Below are positions 1-8,918 of a stretch of 64,000 nt of DNA, piece after piece. The stretch is from positions 62,001-126,000 of the forward strand of contig NZ_AP014545.1 of NCBI RefSeq assembly GCF_016592435.1, read 5' to 3'. The translations under genes and the position numbers were made by a program. Within the stretch, counting starts at the first letter, position 1. Each line of letters starts with the position of its first letter. The DNA comes from Amphritea japonica ATCC BAA-1530 (GTDB lineage Bacteria > Pseudomonadota > Gammaproteobacteria > Pseudomonadales > Balneatricaceae). The notes under the pieces were generated by a model. That model saw only the letters and a list, made by a program, of their open reading frames with translations. It was not told the origin of the DNA and did not search any database.

Positions 1-27
1 TAATGTGAAATAAATTCATGTATTGAG

Positions 28-936
28 GTGTTTATCAGACGCTTGCCCCCTTTAAATGCGTTGCGTAGCTTTGAGTCCGCAGCCCGGCTGGGTAGCTTTA
101 ACCGGGCGGCCGAGGAGCTGTTCGTCACCCCATCAGCGGTGAGTCATCAGATTAAATCGCTTGAGGAATTTCTGGGGTTAAAGCTGTTTCAGCGCGAAAA
201 ACGGCAGGTACAGATTACTGTTGCTGGTGAAAAGTACCTGGTGGCGGTATCCCATGCGTTGGATGAACTGGATGCTGCAACCCGGCGATTAATCTCTGCG
301 CCGAACACCAGCTCGCTCACCTTTGAGGCCCCTCCTGCATTTCTGAGCCGCTGGCTGATGCCAAAAATTAAAGATTTTCAGGCGCTATACCCCGATGTTG
401 AGCTGCGCCTGAGCACCGGTGCGGTTAATAAAATCGATTTTGATCACAGTGATCTGGATATGGCGGTGTACTTTGGTGATGAACCAGGGGATGACAATAT
501 GGAGGTGCATCTGGTGCATCGTTCCGTCGTCGTTCCGGTTTGTAGCCCGCGCAAAATGGAAGAGGATAAGATCGAGTCTCTGTCGGATCTGCGCAAACAA
601 CCGTTAATTCATGTCACCAGCCGCCGTAATGAGTGGCAGCGTTTGCTGCATAAATCAGGGGTGAGTATGACTGGAGGGGAGAAAGGTTTATCTTTTTCCA
701 GCACTCAGCTGGCACTGGGTGCGGCGCTGGAAGGTTTGGGTATCGCGTTATCTGATAAATCCCTGATCAGTCGTGAACTGCAGTATGGTCAGTTGGTAGT
801 GCCGGTAGATGTGGAGCTGCTGACAGGTAAAGCGTTTTATCTTGTTTACCCTAAAGATCGGCAGATTACTTACGGTATGAGGGTGTTCCGTGAGTGGTTA
901 CTTGAAGTGATGGGGCTGAATAAAGCAGCCGAATAG
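28..936 (+). CDS. LysR-family regulator, GcvA type
   Basis: DNA-binding transcription factor of 302 aa. The N-terminal winged HTH (about residues 5-65: LPPLNALRSFESAARLGSFN, then AAEELFVTPSAVSHQI) is the signature of the GcvA branch of LysR proteins. A periplasmic-binding-like effector domain follows (about 90-298). The start is a GTG at 28; the P-L-N-A-L-R-S-F opening is typical of complete GcvA homologues, so the gene looks whole although only 27 bases precede it. Its left neighbour is outside the window and the gene to the right runs on the opposite strand, so its target cannot be named. A control gene for glycine cleavage is only one possibility within this large branch. Family certain; regulon unknown. 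Confidence 0.9.
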   Translation: MFIRRLPPLNALRSFESAARLGSFNRAAEELFVTPSAVSHQIKSLEEFLGLKLFQREKRQVQITVAGEKYLVAVSHALDELDAATRRLISAPNTSSLTFEAPPAFLSRWLMPKIKDFQALYPDVELRLSTGAVNKIDFDHSDLDMAVYFGDEPGDDNMEVHLVHRSVVVPVCSPRKMEEDKIESLSDLRKQPLIHVTSRRNEWQRLLHKSGVSMTGGEKGLSFSSTQLALGAALEGLGIALSDKSLISRELQYGQLVVPVDVELLTGKAFYLVYPKDRQITYGMRVFREWLLEVMGLNKAAE

Positions 937-977
937 GCGACTGCCCGGTGACATAGCCCCCGTGCAGCCGCCGCCTC

Positions 978-2051
978 TCAGAAGTGAGTCGATAGCACCA
1001 GATTCAGAGTGTCAGTATCATCGCCCTGATAGTCTTCCTCTCTCACCAGTTCAACAATGAATTCAGCATTGTCGTTCAGCTCTCTGGATGCTCCCAGCGT
1101 CATTCGAGAACGGGCAAACAGGTTTTCTCCGGCATCGGTTAGCTGTTCGCCGTTGTCGGTTTTACTGTAGCCCAGAGAAAGGTTGCCCGAAGCCCCCATC
1201 AACTCAGTGGCGTAATCGGTACTGAGGTGCCAGACAGAAAGCTCTGGCGTACCTGCCAGCTCATCGAACTGTGCTGTTTTCAGGTATTCCGCAGAGAGTG
1301 ACAGAGCGTTTATCTCATAACTCAGGTTTATTCGGGAGGCACTGACCTTGTTATCAGCGGTCAGGCTGTCGGCCTGATAAGGGTCAGTATTGCGGATATT
1401 ATTCAGATAACCGACGCCCACCGCAATGCCGTTATCGAAGGTCAGTGCAGCATTGAGTCCCAAGTTGTCGACTTTGCTTTCATCGCTCTGGCCTTTAAAC
1501 AGATAACCTTCAGCGCTGAATATTCCCTGACTAAAGCCGACCAGCAGCAGGTCATCGGTGTTATCGGTCAGATCGTCGGTTAGTGGGTCTGACCAGGCAT
1601 TGCCGTTGATTACTGCAAAGGGTGTCGCTGTGCGGCCTGCAATCAGAGACCAGGGATTATCTTCCGAACTGATCGTTACAATCGCTTCATCGACATACAG
1701 GTCCTGATCCTCGCCCTCATCTTCATATTTAAGGGTGGTTGATAGCGCCATATACTGATTCACTGTGGCGTCTATGGTTAGTTCGACAGCATCAACATCC
1801 AGATCGTTTTCGCTACTGCCATCCGCCTGTTCAGACCCTGTCGCTAAAAATTCTGCACTGCCGCTGATAGTCACCGGGCTGCTGTTGTTTTTGATACCGG
1901 TTTGTTCGGCCATGGTGTCGCTCAGTTGGGATTCGAGCTGCGTTATTCGCTCTTTCAACATACTGAGTTCCGATTGCAGATCACTTGCCTGAACCGTCGG
2001 TGTCGCGGCTACTGATGCTGTGATCAGGGATGCCAGTAGGGTCTTTTTCAT
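978..2051 (-). CDS. LbtU-like outer-membrane porin
   Basis: Probable outer-membrane beta-barrel of 357 aa. Residues 1-22 are a signal peptide ending in VQASD. Residues 24-50 form a short coiled coil (LQSELSMLKERITQLESQL), as in trimerising porin N-termini. The rest is rich in alternating beta strands and Asp/Gly/Asn turns and ends in ...LNLVLSTHF with a C-terminal aromatic residue suited to BAM-dependent insertion. The order coiled coil, SGSAEF strand and repeated Asp-rich turns resembles the LbtU siderophore-porin family of Legionella. The start has a good ribosome site (AAGGAAA, 6 bases before ATG). It lies downstream of, and on the same strand as, the imelysin/di-heme oxidoreductase cluster, which supports a role in metal or siderophore uptake. 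The substrate is inferred from family and context only. Confidence 0.75.
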   Translation of the reverse strand: MKKTLLASLITASVAATPTVQASDLQSELSMLKERITQLESQLSDTMAEQTGIKNNSSPVTISGSAEFLATGSEQADGSSENDLDVDAVELTIDATVNQYMALSTTLKYEDEGEDQDLYVDEAIVTISSEDNPWSLIAGRTATPFAVINGNAWSDPLTDDLTDNTDDLLLVGFSQGIFSAEGYLFKGQSDESKVDNLGLNAALTFDNGIAVGVGYLNNIRNTDPYQADSLTADNKVSASRINLSYEINALSLSAEYLKTAQFDELAGTPELSVWHLSTDYATELMGASGNLSLGYSKTDNGEQLTDAGENLFARSRMTLGASRELNDNAEFIVELVREEDYQGDDTDTLNLVLSTHF

Positions 2052-2070
2052 TGTATTTCCTTCGTTGTTG

Positions 2071-2076
2071 ATTATA
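2071..2076 (-). promoter_or_regulatory. possible -10 box of the porin gene
   Basis: On the minus strand the sequence reads TATAAT, a perfect sigma-70 -10 hexamer 20 bases before the porin ATG. No convincing -35 hexamer lies 16-18 bases upstream; that stretch falls inside the inverted repeat at 2082-2128. If used, the mRNA leader would be only about 13 nt. Confidence 0.35.
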
Positions 2077-2081
2077 AATTG

Positions 2082-2128
2082 CGCCCGTGAACAGGCTCAG
2101 AAGCGAGCTTCTGGTCTGTTTATGGGCG
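2082..2128. repeat. 47-bp interrupted inverted repeat between DUF1513 gene and porin
   Basis: Three nested arm pairs are visible: CGCCC (2082-2086) with GGGCG (2124-2128), ACAG (2091-2094) with CTGT (2116-2119), and CAGAAG (2098-2103) with CTTCTG (2108-2113) around a CGAG tetraloop. It sits 26 bases after the end of the DUF1513 gene and just before the porin promoter. It could end the iron operon (no U-tract follows, so not a canonical intrinsic terminator), stabilise its 3' end, or be a regulator site. Confidence 0.55.
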
Positions 2129-2153
2129 TTGTTAAAAGTGTTCTATCTGGGTG

Positions 2154-3275
2154 TCAGAAAGAGAGAGTGGCCAAATGATTATCCCAGGCGGTTGCCATGG
2201 TTGATGGCAGTCGCTTTGTTGTACCCTGTTTCAGGTTATGCCGAAGGCAGTGGCCTGTGCCCGCACTGATAATAAATTCAGCACTATTACCGGTAGCGGC
2301 CAGGCCACAGCCATCCCGGCTCTTGATGGCGGAGATGAAACGGTTCTCATGCAGGTCCCAGAAGGAGATCAGATTCCCCCGGGGCGCTGATACCGCTGCG
2401 AAGCGACCGCTGTGATCAAACCTGGCGCTGCCGCAGTAACCTTTCATTGCCAGATAAACCGCTTGGGGTGCCTGTAATAATTCAATCGGCTGCCCTGGGT
2501 GGTGTACTGCAACGAGTGGCCGGTTGTGACCCTTGCCGGCCTGATCTTGCAGGGCGATAACGGTAGAGCCCTGGCGATTGGTATCGATATGGCGGATGCT
2601 CAGCTGGTGCAGATGCGCAGGTAGTTGCTGTTGTTCCAGTCGTTCCCCGGAGTGCAGGTTCAGTCGCAGTAACGAAGGCTGCATACTGTCGAGGTTGAGT
2701 TTCTCCCGGCCATGATCCGGGTGGGTGAGAATCCCGCCGTTGGCCACGGTTAAGATCGGGCTTCCCGGTTGCTGAATCAGCTCATGGGGACCTGTGCCAT
2801 AGCTGGGGTAGTCGGCGATAATCGAATAATTAGTTTCAAGCGCACGGATGACCACCCGACCCTGCCCGCTTTCGATCTCATTTTCTGTGGTGATCAGCCA
2901 GCGACCATCCTCTGAGAAAATACCGTGGCCGAAAAAGTGCCGCCCGCTTCCCGCTGTAATCCGCTTAACCAGACGTTGCTGACGATAATCAACCAGATCG
3001 ATAAAGTTACCCGGCCGTCGTGCTATGCAGGCCAGTAGCGGTAGATGCGGGTGTGCCTCGGTATGATGAGCCCGGCCCGGTAGCGGATGATCCAGCAATA
3101 CCTCCCCTTGTTGGCCGATGAGGTAGAGGTGGAACTGTCCGGCGCTGTCTCTGGCTGCTGAGGCGAACATCGGTTCCGCTGAGGGGCTATCGTAATCTGC
3201 GGCCAGCGCTAGCGAAGGCAGCAGCATGGCGCTTCCCAGTAACCGGCAGAAACGCCGGCGATTAATCTCCATCAC
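2154..3275 (-). CDS. DUF1513 periplasmic beta-propeller-like protein
   Basis: Protein of 373 aa. The N-terminus NRRRFCRLLGSAMLLPSLAL fits a twin-arginine (Tat) export signal: paired Arg, Phe, then a hydrophobic stretch. The mature part has repeated blocks such as FGHGIFSEDGRWLITTENE, GTGPHELIQQPG and RFDHSGRFAAVSAPRG, as expected for a WD40/YVTN-like propeller, the fold assigned to DUF1513. DUF1513 genes are commonly found with imelysin and di-heme oxidoreductase genes, as here: its start overlaps the end of the preceding imelysin gene by 14 bases, so it is the last gene of that operon. Molecular function is unknown; a role in periplasmic iron handling is inferred from the company it keeps. 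Confidence 0.85.
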   Translation of the reverse strand: MMEINRRRFCRLLGSAMLLPSLALAADYDSPSAEPMFASAARDSAGQFHLYLIGQQGEVLLDHPLPGRAHHTEAHPHLPLLACIARRPGNFIDLVDYRQQRLVKRITAGSGRHFFGHGIFSEDGRWLITTENEIESGQGRVVIRALETNYSIIADYPSYGTGPHELIQQPGSPILTVANGGILTHPDHGREKLNLDSMQPSLLRLNLHSGERLEQQQLPAHLHQLSIRHIDTNRQGSTVIALQDQAGKGHNRPLVAVHHPGQPIELLQAPQAVYLAMKGYCGSARFDHSGRFAAVSAPRGNLISFWDLHENRFISAIKSRDGCGLAATGNSAEFIISAGTGHCLRHNLKQGTTKRLPSTMATAWDNHLATLSF

Positions 3276-4350
3276 GGCTGTTAAATCCCAGTTGAATGTT
3301 CAGTGCAAGCATCTCTGCCGCTAGCCCCCGGTCAAGCTGCTGAAGGGTATCGCTTATCTGGAGTAACTCTCCGACTGTTTCAGGCTGATACAGGCTGGTG
3401 ATCAGTGGCCCCGGAACTGTTTCGAGCCGTTTTTCGAGTCGGGTGAACAGGGTGCTGATATTATCCGCCTGAGCGGCTCTTCCCTGCTGTCGAAGCAGGC
3501 TGTCGAGGTTATTGGTGGTGCCTGAATAAAGGTGTCGGATACTGGCGATGTTGAGCTGGATATTGCGAAGCGAGCGCTGACTGCGCCAGGATTCGCTACG
3601 TTTTGGCCGTACACGGCCATCTCCCAGAGGCCTGAGGATCTTCTGATCCCGGATCGCTTCAATCGGTTCAATCAGTGATTTCATCATCTCGATAGCCGCT
3701 TCCTGGTGGCTATCAAAGTAGCTATTCTGGCTACCGGCGTGAGACAGAGAGCCACTGTAACCACCGACCCACTCATCCAGCGTTGCCTGGCTGTTTATCG
3801 CTATATAGGCAGCGATGGTCTGGCTTAACTGACAGCGATAGCTGTTGTTGGTTAGTTGAGCTAACGAACTGCTAAATAACAAACGCTCCAGAGCGGGTAA
3901 TCCTTTTACTCCGATACTGGCCTTGTACAGATAATCTGTACTCAGAGTCTCAGGGTTTTGTTGTTGCAGCAGTAGATTGAGTTGTTTGCCGATCAGGTTT
4001 TTCTTATCCGGCCAGAACTGCATACTGAAATTGCGCATCAGGGTTTCAATCGGGCCAAACTGGATATGCTGAACTTCCTGCCAGGCGTCCATAGTTTGCT
4101 GGAAGTCTTTCTTAGCGCTCTCCAATTGCACGGATTCCGGCTGGCGGCAGAGGGTAGTCGTACTGGCCGCCAGCTTAGCACTGCTGTATTGCAGCGCCCG
4201 GTAGCGGGGCAGTATGTGCTCTTCGACAAGGTTATGGTTAAGCGATTGCCATTGCTGTTCTGAGGGGGCTGCATGGAGCTTTCCTGCTACGGTAAGTAGA
4301 AGAGAAATGCCCAAAAAGACCGGCCACAGGGCCTTAGAATTGGAATTCAT
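3262..4350 (-). CDS. imelysin-family protein (second copy)
   Basis: Periplasmic protein of 362 aa with a signal peptide (about 1-27, ending LHAAP). The helical imelysin fold is indicated by W-Q-E-V-Q-H-I-Q-F-G-P (about 92-102) and by the segment VKGLPALERLLFSS (about 147-160), which takes the place of the G-x-H-x-x-E motif of IrpA/EfeO proteins; the His is replaced here (G-L-P-A-L-E), as in the branch paired with DUF1513. Imelysins are iron-regulated periplasmic or lipoprotein components of iron uptake. Both ends overlap neighbours (ATGA with the di-heme oxidoreductase upstream, 14 bases with DUF1513 downstream), which indicates a translationally coupled operon. Confidence 0.88.
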   Translation of the reverse strand: MNSNSKALWPVFLGISLLLTVAGKLHAAPSEQQWQSLNHNLVEEHILPRYRALQYSSAKLAASTTTLCRQPESVQLESAKKDFQQTMDAWQEVQHIQFGPIETLMRNFSMQFWPDKKNLIGKQLNLLLQQQNPETLSTDYLYKASIGVKGLPALERLLFSSSLAQLTNNSYRCQLSQTIAAYIAINSQATLDEWVGGYSGSLSHAGSQNSYFDSHQEAAIEMMKSLIEPIEAIRDQKILRPLGDGRVRPKRSESWRSQRSLRNIQLNIASIRHLYSGTTNNLDSLLRQQGRAAQADNISTLFTRLEKRLETVPGPLITSLYQPETVGELLQISDTLQQLDRGLAAEMLALNIQLGFNSRDGD

Positions 4351-5810
4351 AGTGACTCCAGAAAAGTAACAAGCGCGTTTCGCTCGTGGGTCGGCAGGTT
4401 GATGATATTCTCCCGTGATGCTTTAGCTTCACCGCCATGCCACAAAACCGCCTCGAGTAAGTTTCTGGCGCGCCCGTCATGGAGAAAGTAGGTATGGCCG
4501 CTCACTGTTTTAGTCAGTCCGATGCCCCAGAGAGGCGGCGTTCTCCATTCGTTTCCAGTCGCCAGAAACTCTGACCGGTTATCCGCCAGGCCTTCTCCCA
4601 TATCGTGTAGCAGCAAGTCGGTATAGGGCCAGATCAGTTGGTTAGATTGCTCGGGCATATCTGTACGTGAGGCGGTCGTAAAGCTTGGCTGGTGGCAAGC
4701 GGCGCAACCACTCTGATGAAATACAGCTTTGCCTTGTAATACTTCGGGTTTGTTGAAGTCGGGGCGTGCAGGTGGTGCCAGATTACGGCTGTAAAATTCA
4801 ACCAGCTTAACCATCTCTCCGGATGCCTCGGCATTATCCTGCTGTGGCGTGATGCCGTCTGGTTGGAGCAAACAGTCTTTCTGATAGCGGGTGCAATCAC
4901 CGGCCGCGGCAGAAACGAAAGGAGTCGATATCCCCATGTCTCCGCTGAAAGCGCCCACAGCCTGCTGGATCAGCGTCGGATTCCCCGCCTTCCAGCCAAA
5001 TCGCCCCAGGTCTTGCTGCTGGGTGAAACTGTTCCAGACCCGGTTGGTCCGGCCAGAGATTCCATCCTTGTTACGATCATCCGGATCAGCCAGCGCCTCA
5101 ATATCGGCAGGAGCCAGCGCTTCTAGCAAGCCCAGGCCAATCATCTGCGGTGCCACTCGTGGTGATAGCATGGCCTGGGGGTGCAGTGGGCCATAGCTTA
5201 GGTTTGAAACACTGTATTGGGGTTGGCGAAGGCTTACCTGAAGACCGTCAGCCAGGGTCACGGGTATTTCGCGGTAATTGATGACCATCCGCCCCTCTGA
5301 GGCCATGCCATTGATGGCCATATCCTGCAACTGGCCACCGTAGGTTGGCTCGGGAATGACCGCCGCTTTGCCGCTTTCAAGCAGTTGGCGCTGAGCATCG
5401 TTCTGCGGCGGAATGCTGAGACGTAGAAACATTGATATAGCGTTGTCTTCCGGCCAGTTTGCTTCCGGTGGATGCCCCCGACCATCTTTCAGGTGACAAC
5501 GCTGACAAGAGCGGGCGTTGTAGAGAGGCCCCAGTCCATCACTGGCTGTGGTAGAAGAGGGCGCGGGCACCCATATCTTCTTGAAAATGCCGTTGCCCAG
5601 TTTGAAGTTAAGCTCGTTCTCAAAACTCATGTTGGCTGAGCTTTGAGAAAAGGCATTTATATTCAACTGTTTATGATGGGTTGTACTGCCGCCGGGCCGT
5701 GCTTCACCGGGTTCCGGCAAAGGCTGCTCTATCGCTGCAGTCGCTGAAGAGGCCATTGCTATCGTGGCAATCACGACAGCAATAGGGGTAAACAAATGTC
5801 TGCAGGCCAT
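4347..5810 (-). CDS. di-heme oxidoreductase (DHOR, DUF1111), copy 1
   Basis: Periplasmic c-type cytochrome of 487 aa. A signal peptide (1-25) precedes two heme attachment sites: C-Q-R-C-H (about 102-106) and C-A-A-C-H (about 370-374). Blocks such as RDGRGHPP-like, SPRVAPQMIGLGLLEAL, GRFGWKAGNPT and HDMGEGLAD mark the di-heme oxidoreductase (thiol oxidoreductase-like) family related to MauG/cytochrome c peroxidases. It sits 3 bases after the IrpA-like gene and overlaps the next imelysin by 4 bases. In such clusters it is thought to carry out redox chemistry linked to iron (for example Fe(II)/Fe(III) conversion), but the substrate is not established. A close paralogue is encoded at 7224-8693. 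Confidence 0.92.
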   Translation of the reverse strand: MACRHLFTPIAVVIATIAMASSATAAIEQPLPEPGEARPGGSTTHHKQLNINAFSQSSANMSFENELNFKLGNGIFKKIWVPAPSSTTASDGLGPLYNARSCQRCHLKDGRGHPPEANWPEDNAISMFLRLSIPPQNDAQRQLLESGKAAVIPEPTYGGQLQDMAINGMASEGRMVINYREIPVTLADGLQVSLRQPQYSVSNLSYGPLHPQAMLSPRVAPQMIGLGLLEALAPADIEALADPDDRNKDGISGRTNRVWNSFTQQQDLGRFGWKAGNPTLIQQAVGAFSGDMGISTPFVSAAAGDCTRYQKDCLLQPDGITPQQDNAEASGEMVKLVEFYSRNLAPPARPDFNKPEVLQGKAVFHQSGCAACHQPSFTTASRTDMPEQSNQLIWPYTDLLLHDMGEGLADNRSEFLATGNEWRTPPLWGIGLTKTVSGHTYFLHDGRARNLLEAVLWHGGEAKASRENIINLPTHERNALVTFLESL

Positions 5811-5813
5811 CGT

Positions 5814-7091
5814 TTACTCCAGAACCTGAGCGGGATTATCCAGACTATCGGAGCCTTCCAGTTGGATCCCTTCCAGGTGCAGCAGCGCGATAATATTTTC
5901 AATGGCGCGGGTCTCTTCGGTTAGCGCATCGACGAAGTTTTGTACCACCAGGTTACCTGAGGTATTGCCCTCACCAATTAAAACATCGAAGGTTTCACCT
6001 TGTGCTGCACGGTCTACCAGCTTCTGGGCTGCGTTTTCGGTTGTTTGTAGCTTGTTCAGCATATTCTGATTGGTGACAGCCGCTTGAGCAGCAACATAGT
6101 CTGAAAGGCTTGGGCCGGAAACCGTTGAGCCGTCGATACGGGTGTAGCTGCCCTGATACACATTGCGGATCCCTTTAGCGTCATAGTAGTGGGACCAGTG
6201 AGTATTATCAGAGAAGCAGTCATGTTCCTCTTCAGGGTCATGTAGCATCAGTCCCAGTTTGGTTCTTTCTCCTGCCAGTTCGCCGTAGGCCAAGCTCCCC
6301 ATACCGGTCAGGATGGTTGCAATGGCATGCTTTTCACTTTTTTCACTGATTTGTTGACGCGCTTCTCCTCCCTCTTTCCAGTTATCAACCATCTCCTGAA
6401 GATCAGTGATCAAAAGCTGTGTTGCCGCTTGCAGGTAGTCCCGGCGCCGGTCGCAGTGGCCTCCGGTACAGTGTTCCAGATTAAAGTCTGTTGCTGGGCG
6501 GTTACCCGCGCCAGGGGATGTGCCGTTCAGGTCCTGGCCCCAGAGAAGAAATTCGATGGCGTGATAACCCGTCGCCACATTAGCTTCTATACCATCGACT
6601 TCATGCAGAGTGTCTGACAGAAATTCAGGGGTGATGTGGCTGGCATCAATCTGCACGCCACCGACCCGAAGAGAGGTGTTGGCAATGACATTGGCGCGGT
6701 AGAGGGTGTTCTCGTCAGATTCTGAACCGTAGTAACCACTGTCGACATAATCGATCAGCCCCTCATCCAGTGGCCAGGCGTTTACCCGCCCCTCCCAGTC
6801 ATCCACGAGGAGATTACCAAAACGGAATACTTCAGATTGCTGGTAAGGAACACGGGCGGCTATCCAGGCTGTACGTGCTTTGTCGAGTGAGGCTTGGGTT
6901 GGGTTCTCTAACAGATTGTTGGTGCTTAGCTGTAGGTCTTTTGCGCTATTGAGAGAATCTTCATAGGTTGCAAGGGCAATATCCGCGTAAGTTTTAATAA
7001 TTTCAGCGGGTGCTGGTGCAGCATATAAGGCTACGGAATAGTGGCATGTTCCGGCGAGGATGGTGGAAGTCAGTAAGGTTTTGAATTGCAT
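5814..7091 (-). CDS. IrpA-like imelysin-family protein
   Basis: Periplasmic iron-regulated protein of 425 aa. Signal peptide about 1-25 (ends LYAAPAP). The hallmark G-x-H-x-x-E motif is intact (GYHAIEFLLWGQD, about 174-186), followed by the imelysin loop GTSPGAGNRPATDF and a C-x4-C pair (EHCTGGHCDRRRDYL). This matches the IrpA (iron-regulated protein A) class, related to the EfeO M75 domain that binds iron. It is the first gene of the tight operon IrpA-DHOR-imelysin-DUF1513. A Fur-box-like element starts 38 bases upstream of its ATG (7129-7147), so iron repression is likely. Codon use resembles the neighbours. Confidence 0.92.
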   Translation of the reverse strand: MQFKTLLTSTILAGTCHYSVALYAAPAPAEIIKTYADIALATYEDSLNSAKDLQLSTNNLLENPTQASLDKARTAWIAARVPYQQSEVFRFGNLLVDDWEGRVNAWPLDEGLIDYVDSGYYGSESDENTLYRANVIANTSLRVGGVQIDASHITPEFLSDTLHEVDGIEANVATGYHAIEFLLWGQDLNGTSPGAGNRPATDFNLEHCTGGHCDRRRDYLQAATQLLITDLQEMVDNWKEGGEARQQISEKSEKHAIATILTGMGSLAYGELAGERTKLGLMLHDPEEEHDCFSDNTHWSHYYDAKGIRNVYQGSYTRIDGSTVSGPSLSDYVAAQAAVTNQNMLNKLQTTENAAQKLVDRAAQGETFDVLIGEGNTSGNLVVQNFVDALTEETRAIENIIALLHLEGIQLEGSDSLDNPAQVLE

Positions 7092-7128
7092 AGCAAGTCT
7101 CCTGTAAGTTCAGGATGTAGATGCTAAT

Positions 7129-7147
7129 GCAAACGAGAATGATTCGC
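7129..7147. promoter_or_regulatory. putative Fur box upstream of the IrpA-like gene
   Basis: GCAAACGAGAATGATTCGC matches 12 of 19 positions of the E. coli Fur consensus (GATAATGATAATCATTATC) by hand count, including the core GAnAAT-ATT. It lies 38-56 bases before the start codon of the imelysin/di-heme oxidoreductase operon, a usual place for a repressor site. I cannot score it statistically. Confidence 0.6.
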
Positions 7148-7223
7148 AATATCTTTTATGATTTTAGAATATGTCCTGAAAAATTAGTCAGTTAATTGAT
7201 CATCAGGGTGTAAAGGGCCTCCT

Positions 7224-8693
7224 TTATAACGAATTAAGGAAAGTGATCAGGGCATGCCGCTCTGATGATGTTAAATTGATAACCTGCTGTCGGGACGCTT
7301 CAGCCTCTCCTCCATGCCAGAGAATCGCTTCCAAAAGGTTTCGTGCCCGACCATCATGGAGAAAGTTGCTATGACCGCTGACAGTTTCGGTCAGGCCGAT
7401 GCCCCATAAGGGCGGAGTTCGCCATTCACGGCCACTGGCTAAGTACTCCGGACGATGGTCCGCCAGGCCTTCCCCCATATCGTGGAGTAACAGATCGCTA
7501 TAGGGCCAGATCAGCTGCGCAGACTGTTCGGCAAGATCGGGTCTGTACGCCGTTTGAAAGCTGGGTTGGTGGCATTTATGACAGCCAATGCGCTGGAACA
7601 CTCTCTTACCCCTCAAAACTTCCGGCTTTAAGGCATCAGGCCGGGCAGGAGGCCCCAGATTACCGGTATAGATTACCAACTGTTCGACAACTATTGAGGA
7701 GGCTTCAGTGTTTTCTTGTAATGGAGTATTACCATTTGGCTGGCTTAAGCAGGTTATTTGGGCCGAGGTGCAGTCACCACTTGAGGAGGGCATGTAAGGC
7801 GTGGCAATGCCAATATCATTGCTGAGTGCGCTAACAGTCTGTTGTATAACTGTAGGGTTACCGGCTTTCCAGCCAAATCGTCCCAGTGCTTGCTGTTCGC
7901 TAAACATGTCCCATACCCGGTTGGGTCGGCCTGAGATGCCGTCGCCATCGGTATCATCGGGATCACTCAAGCTAAGAATATCGCTTTCAGGGATCGCTTC
8001 CAGCAATAATAGTCCCAGCATATGTGGAGCGACTCTGGGTGAGAGCATGACATCCGGATGGAGCGGTCCGAAATTCAATTCACTTACGGTGTATTCGGGC
8101 TTGCGCAGTCTGATCTCAGTTCCATCCGCCATGTTAACCGTCTTCTCGGTATAGCTGATATGCATATGACCCTCTTCCGAGAGGCCGTTGATGGAAAAAT
8201 TTTGCAGTTGTCCGCCATAGACAGGCTCTGGAATAACGCCAACTTTGCCACTCTTGAGCAGTTGGTGGTGCTCAAGAGTCTGCGGAGGGATGCTCAGACG
8301 CAGAAACATCGATACGGCTCTGTCATTGGGCCAGTTTGCGGTAGGAGGATGGCCACGGCCATCCCTTGGATGACACTCCTCGCAAGCGTGTGCGTTATAT
8401 AGAGGGCCGAGTCCGTCGCTTGCGGTGGATGTTGAGGGGGATGGCAGCCAGATATCTGCAAAAACGCTGTCCCCAAGCTCAAAGCGCAATCGGTTAGCAA
8501 GCCTCATATTCGCCGATGCGTGAGTGAAAACATCACGATTCCGGGGTTTGTGGTGACTGGTATCGCCACCGGGCAGCTCCTCTCCAGGGTTGTATATCGC
8601 CATTCCTTCAGCAAGCACCGTTACTGGCTCCGTAACGGGAATGCTCAGCGTTATAAGCAGGATTAAGAGCTTGTAGGGTAGGGCTAGCGGCAC
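7224..8693 (-). CDS. di-heme oxidoreductase (DHOR, DUF1111), copy 2
   Basis: Protein of 489 aa, clearly paralogous to the product of 4347-5810: long shared blocks include DGLGPLYNA, FLRLSIPPQ, GRFGWKAGNPT, LIWPY(S/T)DLLLHDMGEGLAD and FLHDGRARNLLEA. Two c-type heme motifs are present (C-E-E-C-H about 103-107; C-H-K-C-H about 373-377). N-terminal hydrophobic segment (about 8-28) is the signal peptide. The start is a GTG at 8693, with no strong Shine-Dalgarno sequence. It stands 132 bases upstream of the IrpA-like gene, separated from it by the Fur-like site, so it is probably transcribed apart or only partly with the operon. Having two DHORs in one locus is unusual. Confidence 0.9.
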   Translation of the reverse strand: MPLALPYKLLILLITLSIPVTEPVTVLAEGMAIYNPGEELPGGDTSHHKPRNRDVFTHASANMRLANRLRFELGDSVFADIWLPSPSTSTASDGLGPLYNAHACEECHPRDGRGHPPTANWPNDRAVSMFLRLSIPPQTLEHHQLLKSGKVGVIPEPVYGGQLQNFSINGLSEEGHMHISYTEKTVNMADGTEIRLRKPEYTVSELNFGPLHPDVMLSPRVAPHMLGLLLLEAIPESDILSLSDPDDTDGDGISGRPNRVWDMFSEQQALGRFGWKAGNPTVIQQTVSALSNDIGIATPYMPSSSGDCTSAQITCLSQPNGNTPLQENTEASSIVVEQLVIYTGNLGPPARPDALKPEVLRGKRVFQRIGCHKCHQPSFQTAYRPDLAEQSAQLIWPYSDLLLHDMGEGLADHRPEYLASGREWRTPPLWGIGLTETVSGHSNFLHDGRARNLLEAILWHGGEAEASRQQVINLTSSERHALITFLNSL

Positions 8694-8918
8694 AGAGTTA
8701 TTCCATTATTCATACAAGGGGACGCTGTTGAATCGTTAATTTGAGTATACTGTCCCTGAAAGACATTACGATCCTTTTTGGTCTTATTGAGGTGAGACTA
8801 TAGTGGATATTGTCAGAGATATCGGGTGGGGCTTTGGGGTTAGCGTAGTGCTTGGCGCTAATGGTATTGGTAACCGGAATATACGTCCTCATCGGGGTTT
8901 TAAGGGCCGCTGTCAGCC

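Noticed and set aside
6327-6617. Plus-strand ORFs lying over the iron, glc, GDH and other minus-strand genes
   Set aside because: They are antisense shadows of well-supported genes and lack ribosome sites and family features.
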